From positions 186,001 to 250,000 of the forward strand of contig CAVYWS010000003.1 of NCBI GenBank assembly GCA_963772265.1: a DNA stretch of 64,000 bases. The letters run 5' to 3'. The translations under genes were made by a program, and so were the position numbers. Every line of letters begins with the position of its first letter. Within the stretch, counting starts at the first letter, position 1. This DNA is from Mayfieldus sp963772265 (GTDB lineage Bacteria > Actinomycetota > Thermoleophilia > Solirubrobacterales > 70-9). The notes below the pieces were generated by a model. That model did no database searches and was not told where the DNA came from. It was given only the letters and a program-made list of their open reading frames with translations. Of this stretch, positions 8,939-17,661 are shown one piece after another.

Positions 8939-9664
8939 TCAGCTCAGCCGATCGGAGAGCCAGCGCGCGTCGCGCGGCGCGTAGGCCTTCCAGTCGTTGT
9001 TGAAATAGGCGAAGACCTCGACCCGTGAGCGCCAGGAGGCGATCCTGCGCTTCCAGGTCTCCAGCTCGGCCTCGGAGTAGTTGCCGCCGCGCCCGCGGCG
9101 GCCGTAGTGGAAGCGGATGAACGTCCATCCGGCCGTCATCTCGAGGGGCTGAAACGCCCGCTCGGGATGATCGCCGATAACCAGCGCGACCTCGTGAGCG
9201 CGGAGCTGGTCGAGCACCTCCGGAACGAACCAGCTCGGATGGCGGAACTCGAAGCAGTGCCGGCCAGGCGGCAGGCATCCGAGCGCCCGCTCGAGGACCT
9301 CATCGTCACGGCGAAACGTCTCCGGCAGCTGCCACAGCACCGGCCCGAGGCGTCCGGATTCGGCGAGCGGGGCCAGCGGCGCGTAGAAACGGCTGATGCC
9401 ACGGTCCAGCTCGCGCAGCCGCCGCACATGAGTCAGGTAGCGGCTCGCCTTCACGCTGAAGACGAACCCGGGCGGGGTCTGCTCGACCCATCTCCGCACC
9501 GCTGCCTCCGAGGCGAGGCGGTAGAAGGTCGAATTGACCTCGACCGTGTCGAAGATGCCGGCGTAGTGCTCGAGCCAGCGCGTCGTCGGCACGCCCTTGG
9601 GGTAGAACCGGTCCTTCCAGTCGCGGTAGTTCCAGCCCGAGCAGCCGACGTGAACCGGCTTCAA
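8939..9664 (-). CDS. DUF72 (YecE-like) family protein
   Basis: A 241-residue protein with the DUF72 hallmarks: HVGCSGWNYRDWKDRFYPKG at the N-terminus, NSTFYRLA, FSVKASRYLTH, LWQLPETF, FEFRHPSWF and YFNNDWKAYAPRDA. The family has a TIM-barrel fold of unknown activity. The chosen start is a TTG whose bases overlap the TGA stop of the preceding zinc-finger-like gene (TTGA), implying translational coupling; the longer upstream frame is the out-of-frame copy of that gene. Confidence 0.85.
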   Translation of the reverse strand: MKPVHVGCSGWNYRDWKDRFYPKGVPTTRWLEHYAGIFDTVEVNSTFYRLASEAAVRRWVEQTPPGFVFSVKASRYLTHVRRLRELDRGISRFYAPLAPLAESGRLGPVLWQLPETFRRDDEVLERALGCLPPGRHCFEFRHPSWFVPEVLDQLRAHEVALVIGDHPERAFQPLEMTAGWTFIRFHYGRRGRGGNYSEAELETWKRRIASWRSRVEVFAYFNNDWKAYAPRDARWLSDRLS

Positions 9665-9888
9665 GCCTTTCGAACCGCGCGCCCGCGTCCGCCCGGCTTG
9701 GCCGACTTCAGCTCCGCCCTGACCCGATCCAGGGTTGCCTGGCAGCCGCTGCAGAAGCGCTTGCCGGTCGCGACGCGCTCGCGGCAGCCCGGGGTGTGAC
9801 AACCGAAAGCGCTGTGGCGGCGGCTCCTGGTCCTAAGCGTCAGCTCCGCGTAGTCGGCTCGGATCCCTGTGCCTGTCGCTGCCTCCAT
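9661..9888 (-). CDS. small zinc-finger-like protein
   Basis: A 75-residue protein with four cysteines in two pairs (FGCHTPGCRERV and RFCSGCQATLDRV), suggesting a single metal-binding knuckle, and a basic C-terminus. Start ATG 9888 is preferred over ATG 9924 because GGAGAG lies 7 bases before it. It is coupled to the DUF72 gene by a TTGA overlap. Function unknown; nucleic-acid binding is a guess from charge and cysteines. Confidence 0.6.
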   Translation of the reverse strand: MEAATGTGIRADYAELTLRTRSRRHSAFGCHTPGCRERVATGKRFCSGCQATLDRVRAELKSAKPGGRGRAVRKA

Positions 9889-9988
9889 CGCGCCCTCTCC
9901 TATCCCTGTCGCTGTGGCTGGCATCTACCCGCGGCCCATGCCGGTAAACCGTGCCTGCCCATGGCCCGGCGCGGGTAGAGGGGCGTCG

Positions 9989-10609
9989 ATGAGCGCCGCG
10001 GAGCTGATCCCGAAGCGTCCCAGCGTCGCCAGCCTGCGGCGGGCCGCCGCGGGCTGCCGAGCCTGTCCCCTCTGGAAGCCGGCCACCCAGACCGTGTTCG
10101 GCAAGGGCCGCCCGTCGGCCAAGCTGATGCTCGTGGGCGAGCAACCTGGCGACCGCGAGGACATCGAGGGCGAGCCCTTCGTCGGCCCGGCCGGGCGGAT
10201 TCTCGACCAGGGGTTGAACGGCGCCGGGATCAAGCGGCAGGAGGCCTACATAACCAACGTGGTCAAGCACTTCAAATGGCGGCCGGCCGGCAAGCGGCGC
10301 CTACACCAGACTCCGCGCGCCAACGAGATCGAGGCCTGCCGCCCGTGGATCGAAGCCGAGATCGCGGTGATCGAGCCGCAGGCCATCGTCTGCCTCGGTG
10401 CAACCGCGACCAAGGCCCTGCTCGGCAGCAAGGTGAAGGTGATGCGGGATCGCGGCAAACTGATCGACTGCGAGCTGGCGCCGATCGTCGGCGTCACCGT
10501 CCACCCGTCGTCGATCCTGAGGATCCGCGAGGAGGAGGAGCGCCAGGGCGCGCTCGAGGGCTTCATCGAGGACCTCTCGCTGCTCGCGGCGGCGATGGAC
10601 CGCGCCTGA
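9989..10609 (+). CDS. udgX: UdgX-type uracil-DNA glycosylase
   Basis: A 206-residue Fe-S uracil-DNA glycosylase. Motif A is GEQPG (residues 50-54) and motif B is VHPSS with His172. Four cysteines (23, 26, 117, 135) are spaced for a [4Fe-4S] cluster. The loop KRRLH (102-106) matches the KRRIH loop that defines UdgX, in which the loop His forms a covalent link to the abasic site left after uracil removal (established for the mycobacterial enzyme). Start ATG 9989 has a GAGGGG ribosome-binding site; a longer in-frame extension upstream looks non-coding. Role: uracil repair in DNA. Confidence 0.85.
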   Translation: MSAAELIPKRPSVASLRRAAAGCRACPLWKPATQTVFGKGRPSAKLMLVGEQPGDREDIEGEPFVGPAGRILDQGLNGAGIKRQEAYITNVVKHFKWRPAGKRRLHQTPRANEIEACRPWIEAEIAVIEPQAIVCLGATATKALLGSKVKVMRDRGKLIDCELAPIVGVTVHPSSILRIREEEERQGALEGFIEDLSLLAAAMDRA

Positions 10610-10626
10610 CCGATCGGCCTGGCGAG

Positions 10627-10651
10627 GTCTGTTCGGGAGTAGTTTGGGTAT
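10627..10651 (+). promoter_or_regulatory. candidate autoregulatory SigB/F promoter
   Basis: GTCT, 15 bases, GGGTAT. The -10 ends only 5 bases before the sigma factor ATG at 10657, so the transcript would be leaderless or nearly so. SigB/F family sigma factors commonly transcribe their own genes. Confidence 0.55.
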
Positions 10652-10656
10652 CGCCA

Positions 10657-11496
10657 ATGCAGGACGACCGAGGTCCAACCCAAGTGAGCTCGATCAGACC
10701 CGCCGACGGCACACCGAGCAGTACGCCAGGCCCGGCCGAGCATCTTGCGGACGAGGACGAGCTGCTGCGGCGCTTCAGCCGTACCCGCGATCCCGCGGTG
10801 ATGGAGGAGATCGTGCGCCGCTTCATGCCCTTCGCGCGCAGCCTGGCGCTGCGCTACCGCGGCGGCACCGAGCAGATCGAGGACCTTGTTCAGGTCGCCA
10901 ACCTGGGACTCGTGCAGGCGATCGAGCGCTTCGATCCGACACGGGGAACGTCGTTCAAGTCCTTCGCCGCCCCGACGATCCTCGGTGAGCTGAAGCGCCA
11001 CTTCCGGGACCGGGTGTGGAACCTCCGGCTGCCACGCGGCCTGCAGGAGAGGATCCTGAAGCTCGAGGGAATCGCGAGCGAGCTGACCGGCAAGCTCGAG
11101 CGCCCGCCGACGGTCGCCGAGCTGGCCGAGGAGATGGGCGTCGACCAAACCGAGATCCTGGAGGCGTTCGAGGCGATCCAGACCCGCCGTACGCTTTCGT
11201 TCGACCAGCCGGTCACCGTCGTCGGCACCCCGGAGGAGGGAACGGTCGGCGAGCAGGTTGGCAGCGACGACGCCGGCTATGAGGGAGTCGAGGACATGGC
11301 GGCCGTCCAGGCCAGCCTGCCCGGCCTCACGGAGCGCGAGATTCTGGCGCTGCGGCTTCGCTTCGTCGAGGACATGACCCAGAGCCAGATCGCGGAGCGA
11401 ATCGGCTGCTCACAGGTGCACGTGTCGCGGATCCTGCGTGGGGCGCTGCAGCGGCTCCGCGAGCACGCGGACCCGCCGGTCGAGCCCGAGGCTTAG
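10657..11496 (+). CDS. RNA polymerase sigma factor, SigB/SigF subfamily
   Basis: A 279-residue group 3 sigma factor. Region 2: RRFMPFARSLALRY, EDLVQVANLGLVQAIERFD and SFKSFAAPTILGELKRHFRD. Region 3: LERPPTVAELAEEMGVD. Region 4: LTEREILALRLRFVEDMTQS followed by AERIGCSQVHVSRILRGAL. Such factors direct general-stress transcription and are held by an anti-sigma kinase until partner switching releases them. The convergent neighbours (anti-sigma kinase, SpoIIE phosphatase) and the nearby STAS gene supply that circuit. A GTCT-N15-GGGTAT promoter lies immediately upstream, suggesting autoregulation. Confidence 0.93.
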   Translation: MQDDRGPTQVSSIRPADGTPSSTPGPAEHLADEDELLRRFSRTRDPAVMEEIVRRFMPFARSLALRYRGGTEQIEDLVQVANLGLVQAIERFDPTRGTSFKSFAAPTILGELKRHFRDRVWNLRLPRGLQERILKLEGIASELTGKLERPPTVAELAEEMGVDQTEILEAFEAIQTRRTLSFDQPVTVVGTPEEGTVGEQVGSDDAGYEGVEDMAAVQASLPGLTEREILALRLRFVEDMTQSQIAERIGCSQVHVSRILRGALQRLREHADPPVEPEA

Positions 11497-11501
11497 CGAG
11501 C

Positions 11502-12365
11502 TCAGGGCCGGCTGGCCCGCATCCTGAGGCTGAAGAACTCGCCCTTGGGCTCTTGATCCACGCTGACGTCGTCGGCAAGCTTCTCCAGCGTCGCCCCCAG
11601 CCCGGGTATCTCGAGCTCGGAACGGAGTCGCTCCGCCGCGCCCTCCTGCATCGGGCCGACCCGCACGTGGATCGAACCGTCGCCGTCCTCGACGGTCATC
11701 CGCACGTTGCGGTCGGCAAACCCCTGGGCGGCGTGGGCCGCCAGGGCGTCGGCGATCAACATCGTGTCGGTGAGCCTGTCGACGGGGAAGTCGGTCCTGG
11801 CGGCGAGCACGGCGAGCACCCGGGCGATCACCGGAGCGACGATCCGCTCGTCGCTGACCTCGATCGCGGTCCCCGGGACGCTCTCCGGTGGGCTCAGCGA
11901 AATCTCGGGCTCCGTGCCCGACTCCGGCTCGAGATCCATTCGCATCACGACCTCGGTGCCCCTCCCGATGCCGCCGCTGATCATGAAGCTCTTCGAAAGC
12001 GACGCGATCAAGGGCAGCCCGAGGCGAAGGCGCGACTCATCGAGGTCCGCGCGGGGCTCGATTCCGGTGCCCTGATCCCTGACGGCGACGGTGATCCCGG
12101 TTTGATCCGGAGTCACCTGCACCTCCAGCGGCCCGCCCTCGTCGCCGTACGCGTGCACCGCGACGTTGGTGCAGGCCTCCGTGACGATCGTCTTCAGATC
12201 TACTACGCCGGTGGGGTCCATGCCGAGGGTCTCGGCGAGGCCGCCGACCGCGTGACGCACGATCGCGACGTTCTCCGCCGAGGCCGGCATCGTGAAAAGC
12301 AATCCGGGCTCCTTCTGCCCTGAGTCGCCTTCCCGATCGGATTCAGGCAACGAGATCGAGCTCAT
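11502..12365 (-). CDS. RsbW-like anti-sigma kinase, tandem GHKL domains
   Basis: A 287-residue protein. The N-terminal half is a complete GHKL ATPase of the anti-sigma serine kinase type: N box TEACTNVAVHAY (Glu63, Asn67), G1 box RDQGTGI (97-102) and G2 region LGLPLIASLS...GRGTEVVMR. The C-terminal half (about 155-287) looks like a second, degenerate copy (DALAAHAAQGFADRNVRMTV) without glycine boxes. It would bind the sigma factor encoded convergently and phosphorylate the STAS protein. The SpoIIE-type phosphatase lies just upstream on the same strand. Confidence 0.85.
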   Translation of the reverse strand: MSSISLPESDREGDSGQKEPGLLFTMPASAENVAIVRHAVGGLAETLGMDPTGVVDLKTIVTEACTNVAVHAYGDEGGPLEVQVTPDQTGITVAVRDQGTGIEPRADLDESRLRLGLPLIASLSKSFMISGGIGRGTEVVMRMDLEPESGTEPEISLSPPESVPGTAIEVSDERIVAPVIARVLAVLAARTDFPVDRLTDTMLIADALAAHAAQGFADRNVRMTVEDGDGSIHVRVGPMQEGAAERLRSELEIPGLGATLEKLADDVSVDQEPKGEFFSLRMRASRP

Positions 12366-12462
12366 TTCGAAGTAGGCATGGCCGTGGCTGCTGCCCCCGG
12401 GCCGTTGTGCGAGGTCTGCGGCTCGGCTACCCCTTGGGATAACCGAGAAACATCGCAGTCGA

Positions 12463-14998
12463 TCATTCGACTGCTTCCACTACCGATTCCATGCCCGCGC
12501 TCACTCCGTCCCCTCCGTCGCGCTCGCGTCGCAGGACGACCATCGCCGCATCGTCCTGGATCGACTCGGCGAAGGCGTCGATCGCCTCCCCCACCCGGCT
12601 CACGGCATCGCCCGGCTCGCCCACCCGGCGCAGCAGAGCAGCCAAGTCTCTCGCGGCCGAATCGCTCCCCGTCGCGCCTCGCCTCTACCACCCCGTCCGT
12701 ATATACGACGAGCTCATCGCTGGGTGAGACGCTGAAGCGAACCAGTGACCATTGCGGGTCCTCGAGGGCGCCAAGGACGGATCCCGGCAGCCCGACCTCG
12801 CGGACCGATCCGTCCGAGACCAGCAGCGGCAGAGGGTGTCCGGCGGAGATCACCGAAGCCTCCTCGGCGGAGCTGAATTCGACGCAGACGACGCTGCAGA
12901 GCCGCGGCTGCTCGCGACCGTAGAGCTGGGCGTTGAGGATCTCCAGGGCCGAGATGATGTCCTGTCCGAGCATCGCCGCGGTGCGAACCGTGTAGCGGAC
13001 CATCGCGGTGAGCGCGGCCGCCTCGGCGCCGTGGCCCTCGACGTCGCCGAGCACCACGAACCAGCCATTGCGCCCTTCGAAGACGTCGTAGAAGTCGCCG
13101 CCCGCCCGGTTCTCCTGCCCGGCCGGCCGGTACATCGCCGCCATGCTCCAGCCCGAGACGTCGGGAAGCAGCGGCGGCAGCAGCTCGCGCTGAAGGGCGT
13201 CGGCGATCTCGGCTCGCTCGCTCGCCAGCTTGGCGTTGAGGATTGCGATCCCGGCCCGGTCGGCAACGGCGCGGGCGAGCCTGACCTCGGCCGTGCTGAA
13301 TGCGTGGCGGCCGGCCTTGTTGACGAGGGTCATTACCCCGATCGCCCCTCCTTCGGCCCGAATCGGCTTCAGCAGGACCCATCCCGGCGAAGGCTCGGCG
13401 GGGAGCTCGGCGGTCACCGGCCGGCTCGCGCGCAGAACGTCGGCCATCGTCAGCGTCAACCCCGGCCGAACCTCGAGGCCCTCGCGAAGGCGGCGGTCGA
13501 GCTCCAACATCTCGGGGTGCTCGCTCACCACCGCGATCTGCTCGATCTCGCCGCTCGGGGTCGGCACGTTCACCGAGCACCAATCGGCGAGCTGCGGCAC
13601 CACGGCGCGGGTCAGGGCCTGCAGCGCGGAGACGAAGTCCGACGCCGAGGCGATCGCCTCGGCGCTCTCCGCCAGCACCCGCTGGGCGAACTCAGCCTGC
13701 TTGACCTCGGTGACGTCCTGAACGGTGGTGACCGCGTAGAGGACATCGCCCGCCGGCCCCCGAATCGGGCTCGACCTCTCTAAGCGCCACGACTCGCGGC
13801 CGGTGTCGTTGTCGACGAGGCGAAAGACGATCGGCTCGGGGTCCTCGCCTGCCAACGCCCGCCGCCGCGGGAGCCGCTCGACCGGCAGCTCTTCACCGCT
13901 CTCGTCGCGGAGGACGAAATTCGGTTCCTGCCGCGGCGCCTCCCCCGCGACCATCTCCTGCACCTGGCCGAGCCCGACGAGCTCGGAAGCCGCGGTGTTG
14001 GCGTAGACCAGGTTCGCCGCACCGTCGTGGACCAGCACTGCCTCCTGGACGCTCTCCATCACCGAGTCCATGCGGCGTTCGATGCTCTCGAGGTCGGAGA
14101 AAAGCCCGGCGTTGTCGAGGGCGACTGCGATTCGCGAGGCGAGGGCGGAGACAAACTCGACGTCCTCGTAGCGAAGCGGCTCGGAGCCGCGAAGCCTGAC
14201 CACCGTGAAGGCGCCGAGGCTGCGGCCCCGGCTGATCAGCGGGGCGACGATGTAAGAGCGGGCGCGGAGCCAGCGCAGGAACTCGAGATCCTCGGCATCG
14301 TTGGCCATCTGCTGCAGCACCTCTTCGGGCATCGACGGCACGAACTGGGGGGCGAGCGAGTCGGACTCCGGGTCACGCAACCAGTCCGGGGTACTCGGAA
14401 CCCGCTTGCGGATCTGTGCTTCGATCCGCTCCGCATCGGCACCGGCTGCTCCGACCGCGATCCGCCGCACGTCGCCGGCGCGGATCGTGTCGATCATGCA
14501 GAGGTCGGTGAATGCGGGCACGACGGCTTCCGTCACCTTGTCGAGGGTCTCGGTGAGCGGCAGTGACCCGTCGGCGATCCTTCCAACCCGGTCGAGCAGG
14601 CGGAGACGGAAGATCGCTCGGCGAGCGCGGCCAGATGCGCGCGCGGCAAGGATCGCGATCACACCGGCGACTGCGATCACCGCCAGTCGCGCCCACCACC
14701 CGCCGCTGAACGTGTTGTCGTTCCAGACTCCGCTCAAGGCAGCCGCCGCAACCACGGCCGCCGCGACGAGGGCGGTGTTCCTGGAGTTGCCGCCGGTGGC
14801 GGCAAGAAACGGGACCGTCGCGTAGACGCCGACGATGCTGGCGTTGCTTCCGAACACCAGGTCGAGGCCTATGAGGACCGTCAACGCACCGAGGGCAAGC
14901 TGGAGCCCGGGCCATGGAGACGCGGGCTCCAGAACGCGTTCTGTGGCCCGAGCGAACACGGCGCGATTCAATTTAGACCCCGGGGGTTTCGTGGGCAA
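12463..14998 (-). CDS. membrane GAF-PAS-GAF SpoIIE-type phosphatase (frameshifted)
   Basis: About 845 residues once corrected. Order: membrane helices (about 30-120), GAF domain (about 150-300), PAS domain with VTTVQDVTEVKQAEF (about 310-430), second GAF (about 440-610), and a PP2C/SpoIIE domain with GGDFYDVF, GDVEGHGAEAAAL, VVYTDGVVEARRDG and DDAAMVVLRRE. Such phosphatases reactivate STAS anti-anti-sigma proteins in response to a signal. An extra G at about 12642-12643 diverts the last 60 residues into another frame; the true stop is at 12463. The start is uncertain: TTG 14998 is listed, with TTG 14972 or GTG 14959 as alternatives. Confidence 0.85.
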
Positions 14999-15025
14999 CC
15001 AACGGCCTCAGTCCTTCGAGGGGTT

Positions 15026-15075
15026 CTGAGCGTCTCCAGCAACCGCATTCTGCGCGGTTTGCGAGGCCCGCTCAG
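15026..15075. repeat. 50-nt inverted repeat upstream of the STAS gene
   Basis: CTGAGCG (15026-15032) pairs with CGCTCAG (15069-15075). Inside it, GCAACCGC pairs with GCGGTTTGC, with one bulged T. It lies in the 243-base gap between the divergent phosphatase and STAS genes. The 3' half (GCGGTTTGCGAG) resembles the conserved part of the ribosomal-operon elements. A GTTT at 15057 and AGGTAG at 15074 within it are a weak stress-promoter match. Nothing else was recognised in the gap. Confidence 0.45.
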
Positions 15076-15241
15076 GTAGGATCACGGGGCACCTTGGAGG
15101 CGTCAAAGCGAACGGCGACTCCGGAGTGCTACAGCCGAGAACCTTGAGGACGGACCGAGACTCGCCTAGCGGGTTCGAACCGGACTCCAGGGGCCATCTG
15201 CGCCGTGCTTCGAGGCGTGCCCGACGTCAAGGATGAGAAAA

Positions 15242-15608
15242 ATGAACATCGCGCCATTCAACGTCGAGATGGAATCTCTGGATGCGCGGGGTGGGAGTGT
15301 TCGCGATCTCGGGGGAGCTTGACCAGGCGACCGCAGCCGACCTGCGCGACCCTCTGCACGACGCGATCGAGTCGGGAACCCGTGCGGTGATGATCGACAT
15401 GACCGCCTGCGGTTTCATCGACTCGACCGGCCTGGGGGTGATCGTCGAGGCCTGGAAGATGCTTCAGGAGCGAAACGGCGAGAAGGCCTCTTTCGCGATC
15501 TGCTGTCCCGAGCCCGAGGTGCGGCGCCTGCTCGAGGTGACGGGCCTCGACCAGGCAATCGCGATTCGCGACACCCGCGAGGAAGCGCTCGCGGAGCTCC
15601 CCGCCTAG
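15242..15608 (+). CDS. STAS-domain anti-anti-sigma factor (frameshifted)
   Basis: Anti-sigma factor antagonist of the RsbV/SpoIIAA type, about 121 residues. The core is FAISGELDQATAADL, a hydrophobic strand and DSTGLGVIVEAW, where the Ser (about residue 61) is the expected phosphorylation site. The start ATG 15242 has an aagga ribosome-binding site and gives NIAPFNVEMESLDAR. The frame then changes in a GGGG run at about 15287-15291 to VGVFAIS. An internal ATG at 15282 would give a shorter 108-residue product without the first strand. It would bind the anti-sigma kinase and free the sigma factor. Confidence 0.85.
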
Positions 15609-16183
15609 CCGACCGTAGCTTCGCGCTGTTCGGCGTGAACGCCCTCGGCGATCTCCTCGACCGTCTTCGCGCAGAAGGCCTCCAGATCGTCCGGCTTGCG
15701 GCTGGTCACGAGGCCGCTGTCGACATGGACCTCCTCGTCGACCCAGTTTCCGCCGGCATTGCGGATGTCGGTCTGCAGGCTTGGCCATGAGGTGAGGGTG
15801 CGGTCGCGCACCACATCAGCTTCGACCAGGGTCCACGGCGCGTGGCAGATCGCCGCGACCGGCTTGCCCTGCTCGAAGAAGGAGCGGACGAACTCGACCG
15901 CCTGCTCGTCGGTGCGCAGCTGGTCCGGGTTGGCGACTCCACCGGGCAGCACCAAGCCGTCGTAGTTCGAGGCATCGACCTCGTCGATTCCGCGATCGGC
16001 CTGGAAGACATCGCCCTTGTCCAGGTGGTTGAAAGCCTGGATGTCGTCCTTCTCGGGTGCAATCAGATCTACGACCGCCCCGGCTTCCCGGACCGCCTTC
16101 AGCGGCTCGGTCAGCTCGACCTGCTCGACCCCCTCGTTCGCCATCAGGAAGGCGACCTTCTTCCCCTGCAACTGCTCGGACAT
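15605..16183 (-). CDS. DJ-1/PfpI family protein
   Basis: A 192-residue class I glutamine-amidotransferase-like protein. The nucleophile elbow AAICHAPWTLVEA contains Cys113 and His114; KKVAFLMANEGVEQVELTEP and YDGLVLPGGVANPD are typical of the PfpI/YhbO branch (deglycase, chaperone or protease activities have all been proposed). Start ATG 16183 follows an aaaggag ribosome-binding site. A GTCT-N15-GGGTAA promoter candidate lies upstream, matching the known stress role of this family. Its stop overlaps the end of the convergent STAS gene by four bases. Confidence 0.88.
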   Translation of the reverse strand: MSEQLQGKKVAFLMANEGVEQVELTEPLKAVREAGAVVDLIAPEKDDIQAFNHLDKGDVFQADRGIDEVDASNYDGLVLPGGVANPDQLRTDEQAVEFVRSFFEQGKPVAAICHAPWTLVEADVVRDRTLTSWPSLQTDIRNAGGNWVDEEVHVDSGLVTSRKPDDLEAFCAKTVEEIAEGVHAEQREATVG

Positions 16184-16220
16184 TGGTGACTCCTTTGCTC
16201 GTTCGGGTCTTTCAAATCCC

Positions 16221-16245
16221 TTACCCAGACTCGAGACCGCGAGAC
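16221..16245 (-). promoter_or_regulatory. candidate SigB/F-type promoter (PfpI gene)
   Basis: On the minus strand: GTCT, 15 bases, GGGTAA, 37 bases before the ATG. The -35 and spacing equal those before the sigma factor gene. Confidence 0.5.
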
Positions 16246-16290
16246 GGCACCCATTGCGGGGTCGATGCCAGGCCACCCGGTGCCGGCAGC

Positions 16291-17661
16291 CTAGGCGCCG
16301 GAGTCGAAGCCGCCGCCGGGCAGGCGGCGGACCTCGCGCCCATCCCAGCCACGGGTCGGATGCCCGCCCGATCTCCGCAGCTCCTCGCAGGCCCGCCTGG
16401 TGATCCAGAAGACGAGGGGCGGCAGCACGACCACGGCGCCGCGGTAGATCCAGATCTGGGTGGTGTAGGGGATGCCGAACTGCACGAAGGCCCGGTCGGC
16501 GGCTCCGGCGAAGAAGACCGTGGCCACCCAGGTGAACAGGGCGGCGCCGAAGGCGGTTCGAAGCGGTGCGTCGCGGGGCCGGTCGAGGAGGTTGTGAGCG
16601 GCATCATCGCCGGTCAGACGCCGCTCGATCGACGGCCAGGCGTAGAGAGTCGCAAAGACCACGAGCGGAAACAGGACCCCGCCCCAGAACGGGTTGGGGA
16701 CCACGGTGTAACCGCCGATCACCACATCCCCGTGCGGCATCAGCCGCAGCGCCCCGATCAGCCAACCCAGGTACCAGTCCGGCTGCGCGCCGTTGGTCGC
16801 CTGATAGGTCTCGTACGGCCCCCACTGCCAGATCGGGTTGATCTGGACCAGGCCGCCCATCGCGAACAGCACCGCCGAGACGGCGAACAGCAGCCCGATC
16901 GATCGCAGTGCATACCCGGGCCACATAGGGGTCCCCACCACGTTCTCCTCTGTTCGGCCGCGGCCGCGGAACTGGGTGTGATGGGGCAGCGCGACCATCA
17001 GCAGATGGACGCTCAGCAGCGCAGCGATCGCCACCGGCAGGATCAGGACGTGTGCGATGAACAAGCGCGACTCGAAGGCGTGCGATCCCGGGAATGGCCC
17101 GTCCCAGATCAGGTTGGAGATGCCGGCGCCCACCCCGGGGATGGAGAGCGCTACCCCGTTGCCGATCGCAAGCCCCATGCCGGAGAGCAGGTCGTCGATC
17201 AGCGAATAGCCGGCATAGCCCTCGAGCACCGCGATGATCAGCATCGTCAGGCCGACATAGAAGTTGAGGTCGCGGGGCCGTCGGAAAGCGCCGGTGAAGA
17301 AGACCCGCATCAGGTGCAGGACGATCGCTGCGAGAAAGACCAGCGCGGCCCAGTGATGGGTCTGGCGCATCAGCAGGCCCGCCTTCACGTCGAAGGAGAG
17401 ATCCAGCGCCGACCGGTATGCCTGGGAGACCTCGACGCCCTGCAGCGGGACGTAGGGGCCGTGATAGACGGTCCGCGAGGTGTCGGGATCGAAGAAGAGG
17501 GTGAGGAAGATCCCGGTCGCGACCAAGACGACGAATGAGTAGAGCGCGATCTCGCCGAACAGGAACGTCCAGTGATCGGGAAACACGTAACGCAGCGCCT
17601 TTCGAAGCGGTTCGGCGGCGCCGGCGCGTTGGTCGAGAAACCTGACCAGGCGGCGAATCAC
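16291..17661 (-). CDS. qcrB: cytochrome bc1 complex cytochrome b subunit
   Basis: A 456-residue polytopic protein. Haem-ligand helices are visible (THHWAALVFLAAIVLHLMR and HVLILPVAIAALLSVHLLM), and the C-terminal half carries the subunit-IV-like part (NPIWQWGPYETYQATNGAQP, WYLGWLIGALRLMPHG). It oxidises menaquinol and passes electrons to the Rieske protein and cytochrome c. The GTG start at 17661 overlaps the Rieske stop as GTGA. A 790-residue continuous frame that seems to fuse Rieske and cytochrome b is an artefact of the frameshift in qcrA. Confidence 0.93.
   Translation of the reverse strand: MIRRLVRFLDQRAGAAEPLRKALRYVFPDHWTFLFGEIALYSFVVLVATGIFLTLFFDPDTSRTVYHGPYVPLQGVEVSQAYRSALDLSFDVKAGLLMRQTHHWAALVFLAAIVLHLMRVFFTGAFRRPRDLNFYVGLTMLIIAVLEGYAGYSLIDDLLSGMGLAIGNGVALSIPGVGAGISNLIWDGPFPGSHAFESRLFIAHVLILPVAIAALLSVHLLMVALPHHTQFRGRGRTEENVVGTPMWPGYALRSIGLLFAVSAVLFAMGGLVQINPIWQWGPYETYQATNGAQPDWYLGWLIGALRLMPHGDVVIGGYTVVPNPFWGGVLFPLVVFATLYAWPSIERRLTGDDAAHNLLDRPRDAPLRTAFGAALFTWVATVFFAGAADRAFVQFGIPYTTQIWIYRGAVVVLPPLVFWITRRACEELRRSGGHPTRGWDGREVRRLPGGGFDSGA

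Noticed and set aside
15120..15200. tRNA-like stretch containing gggttcgaacc upstream of the STAS gene
   Set aside because: The T-loop-like sequence cannot form a 5-bp T stem and no acceptor or anticodon arm fits.
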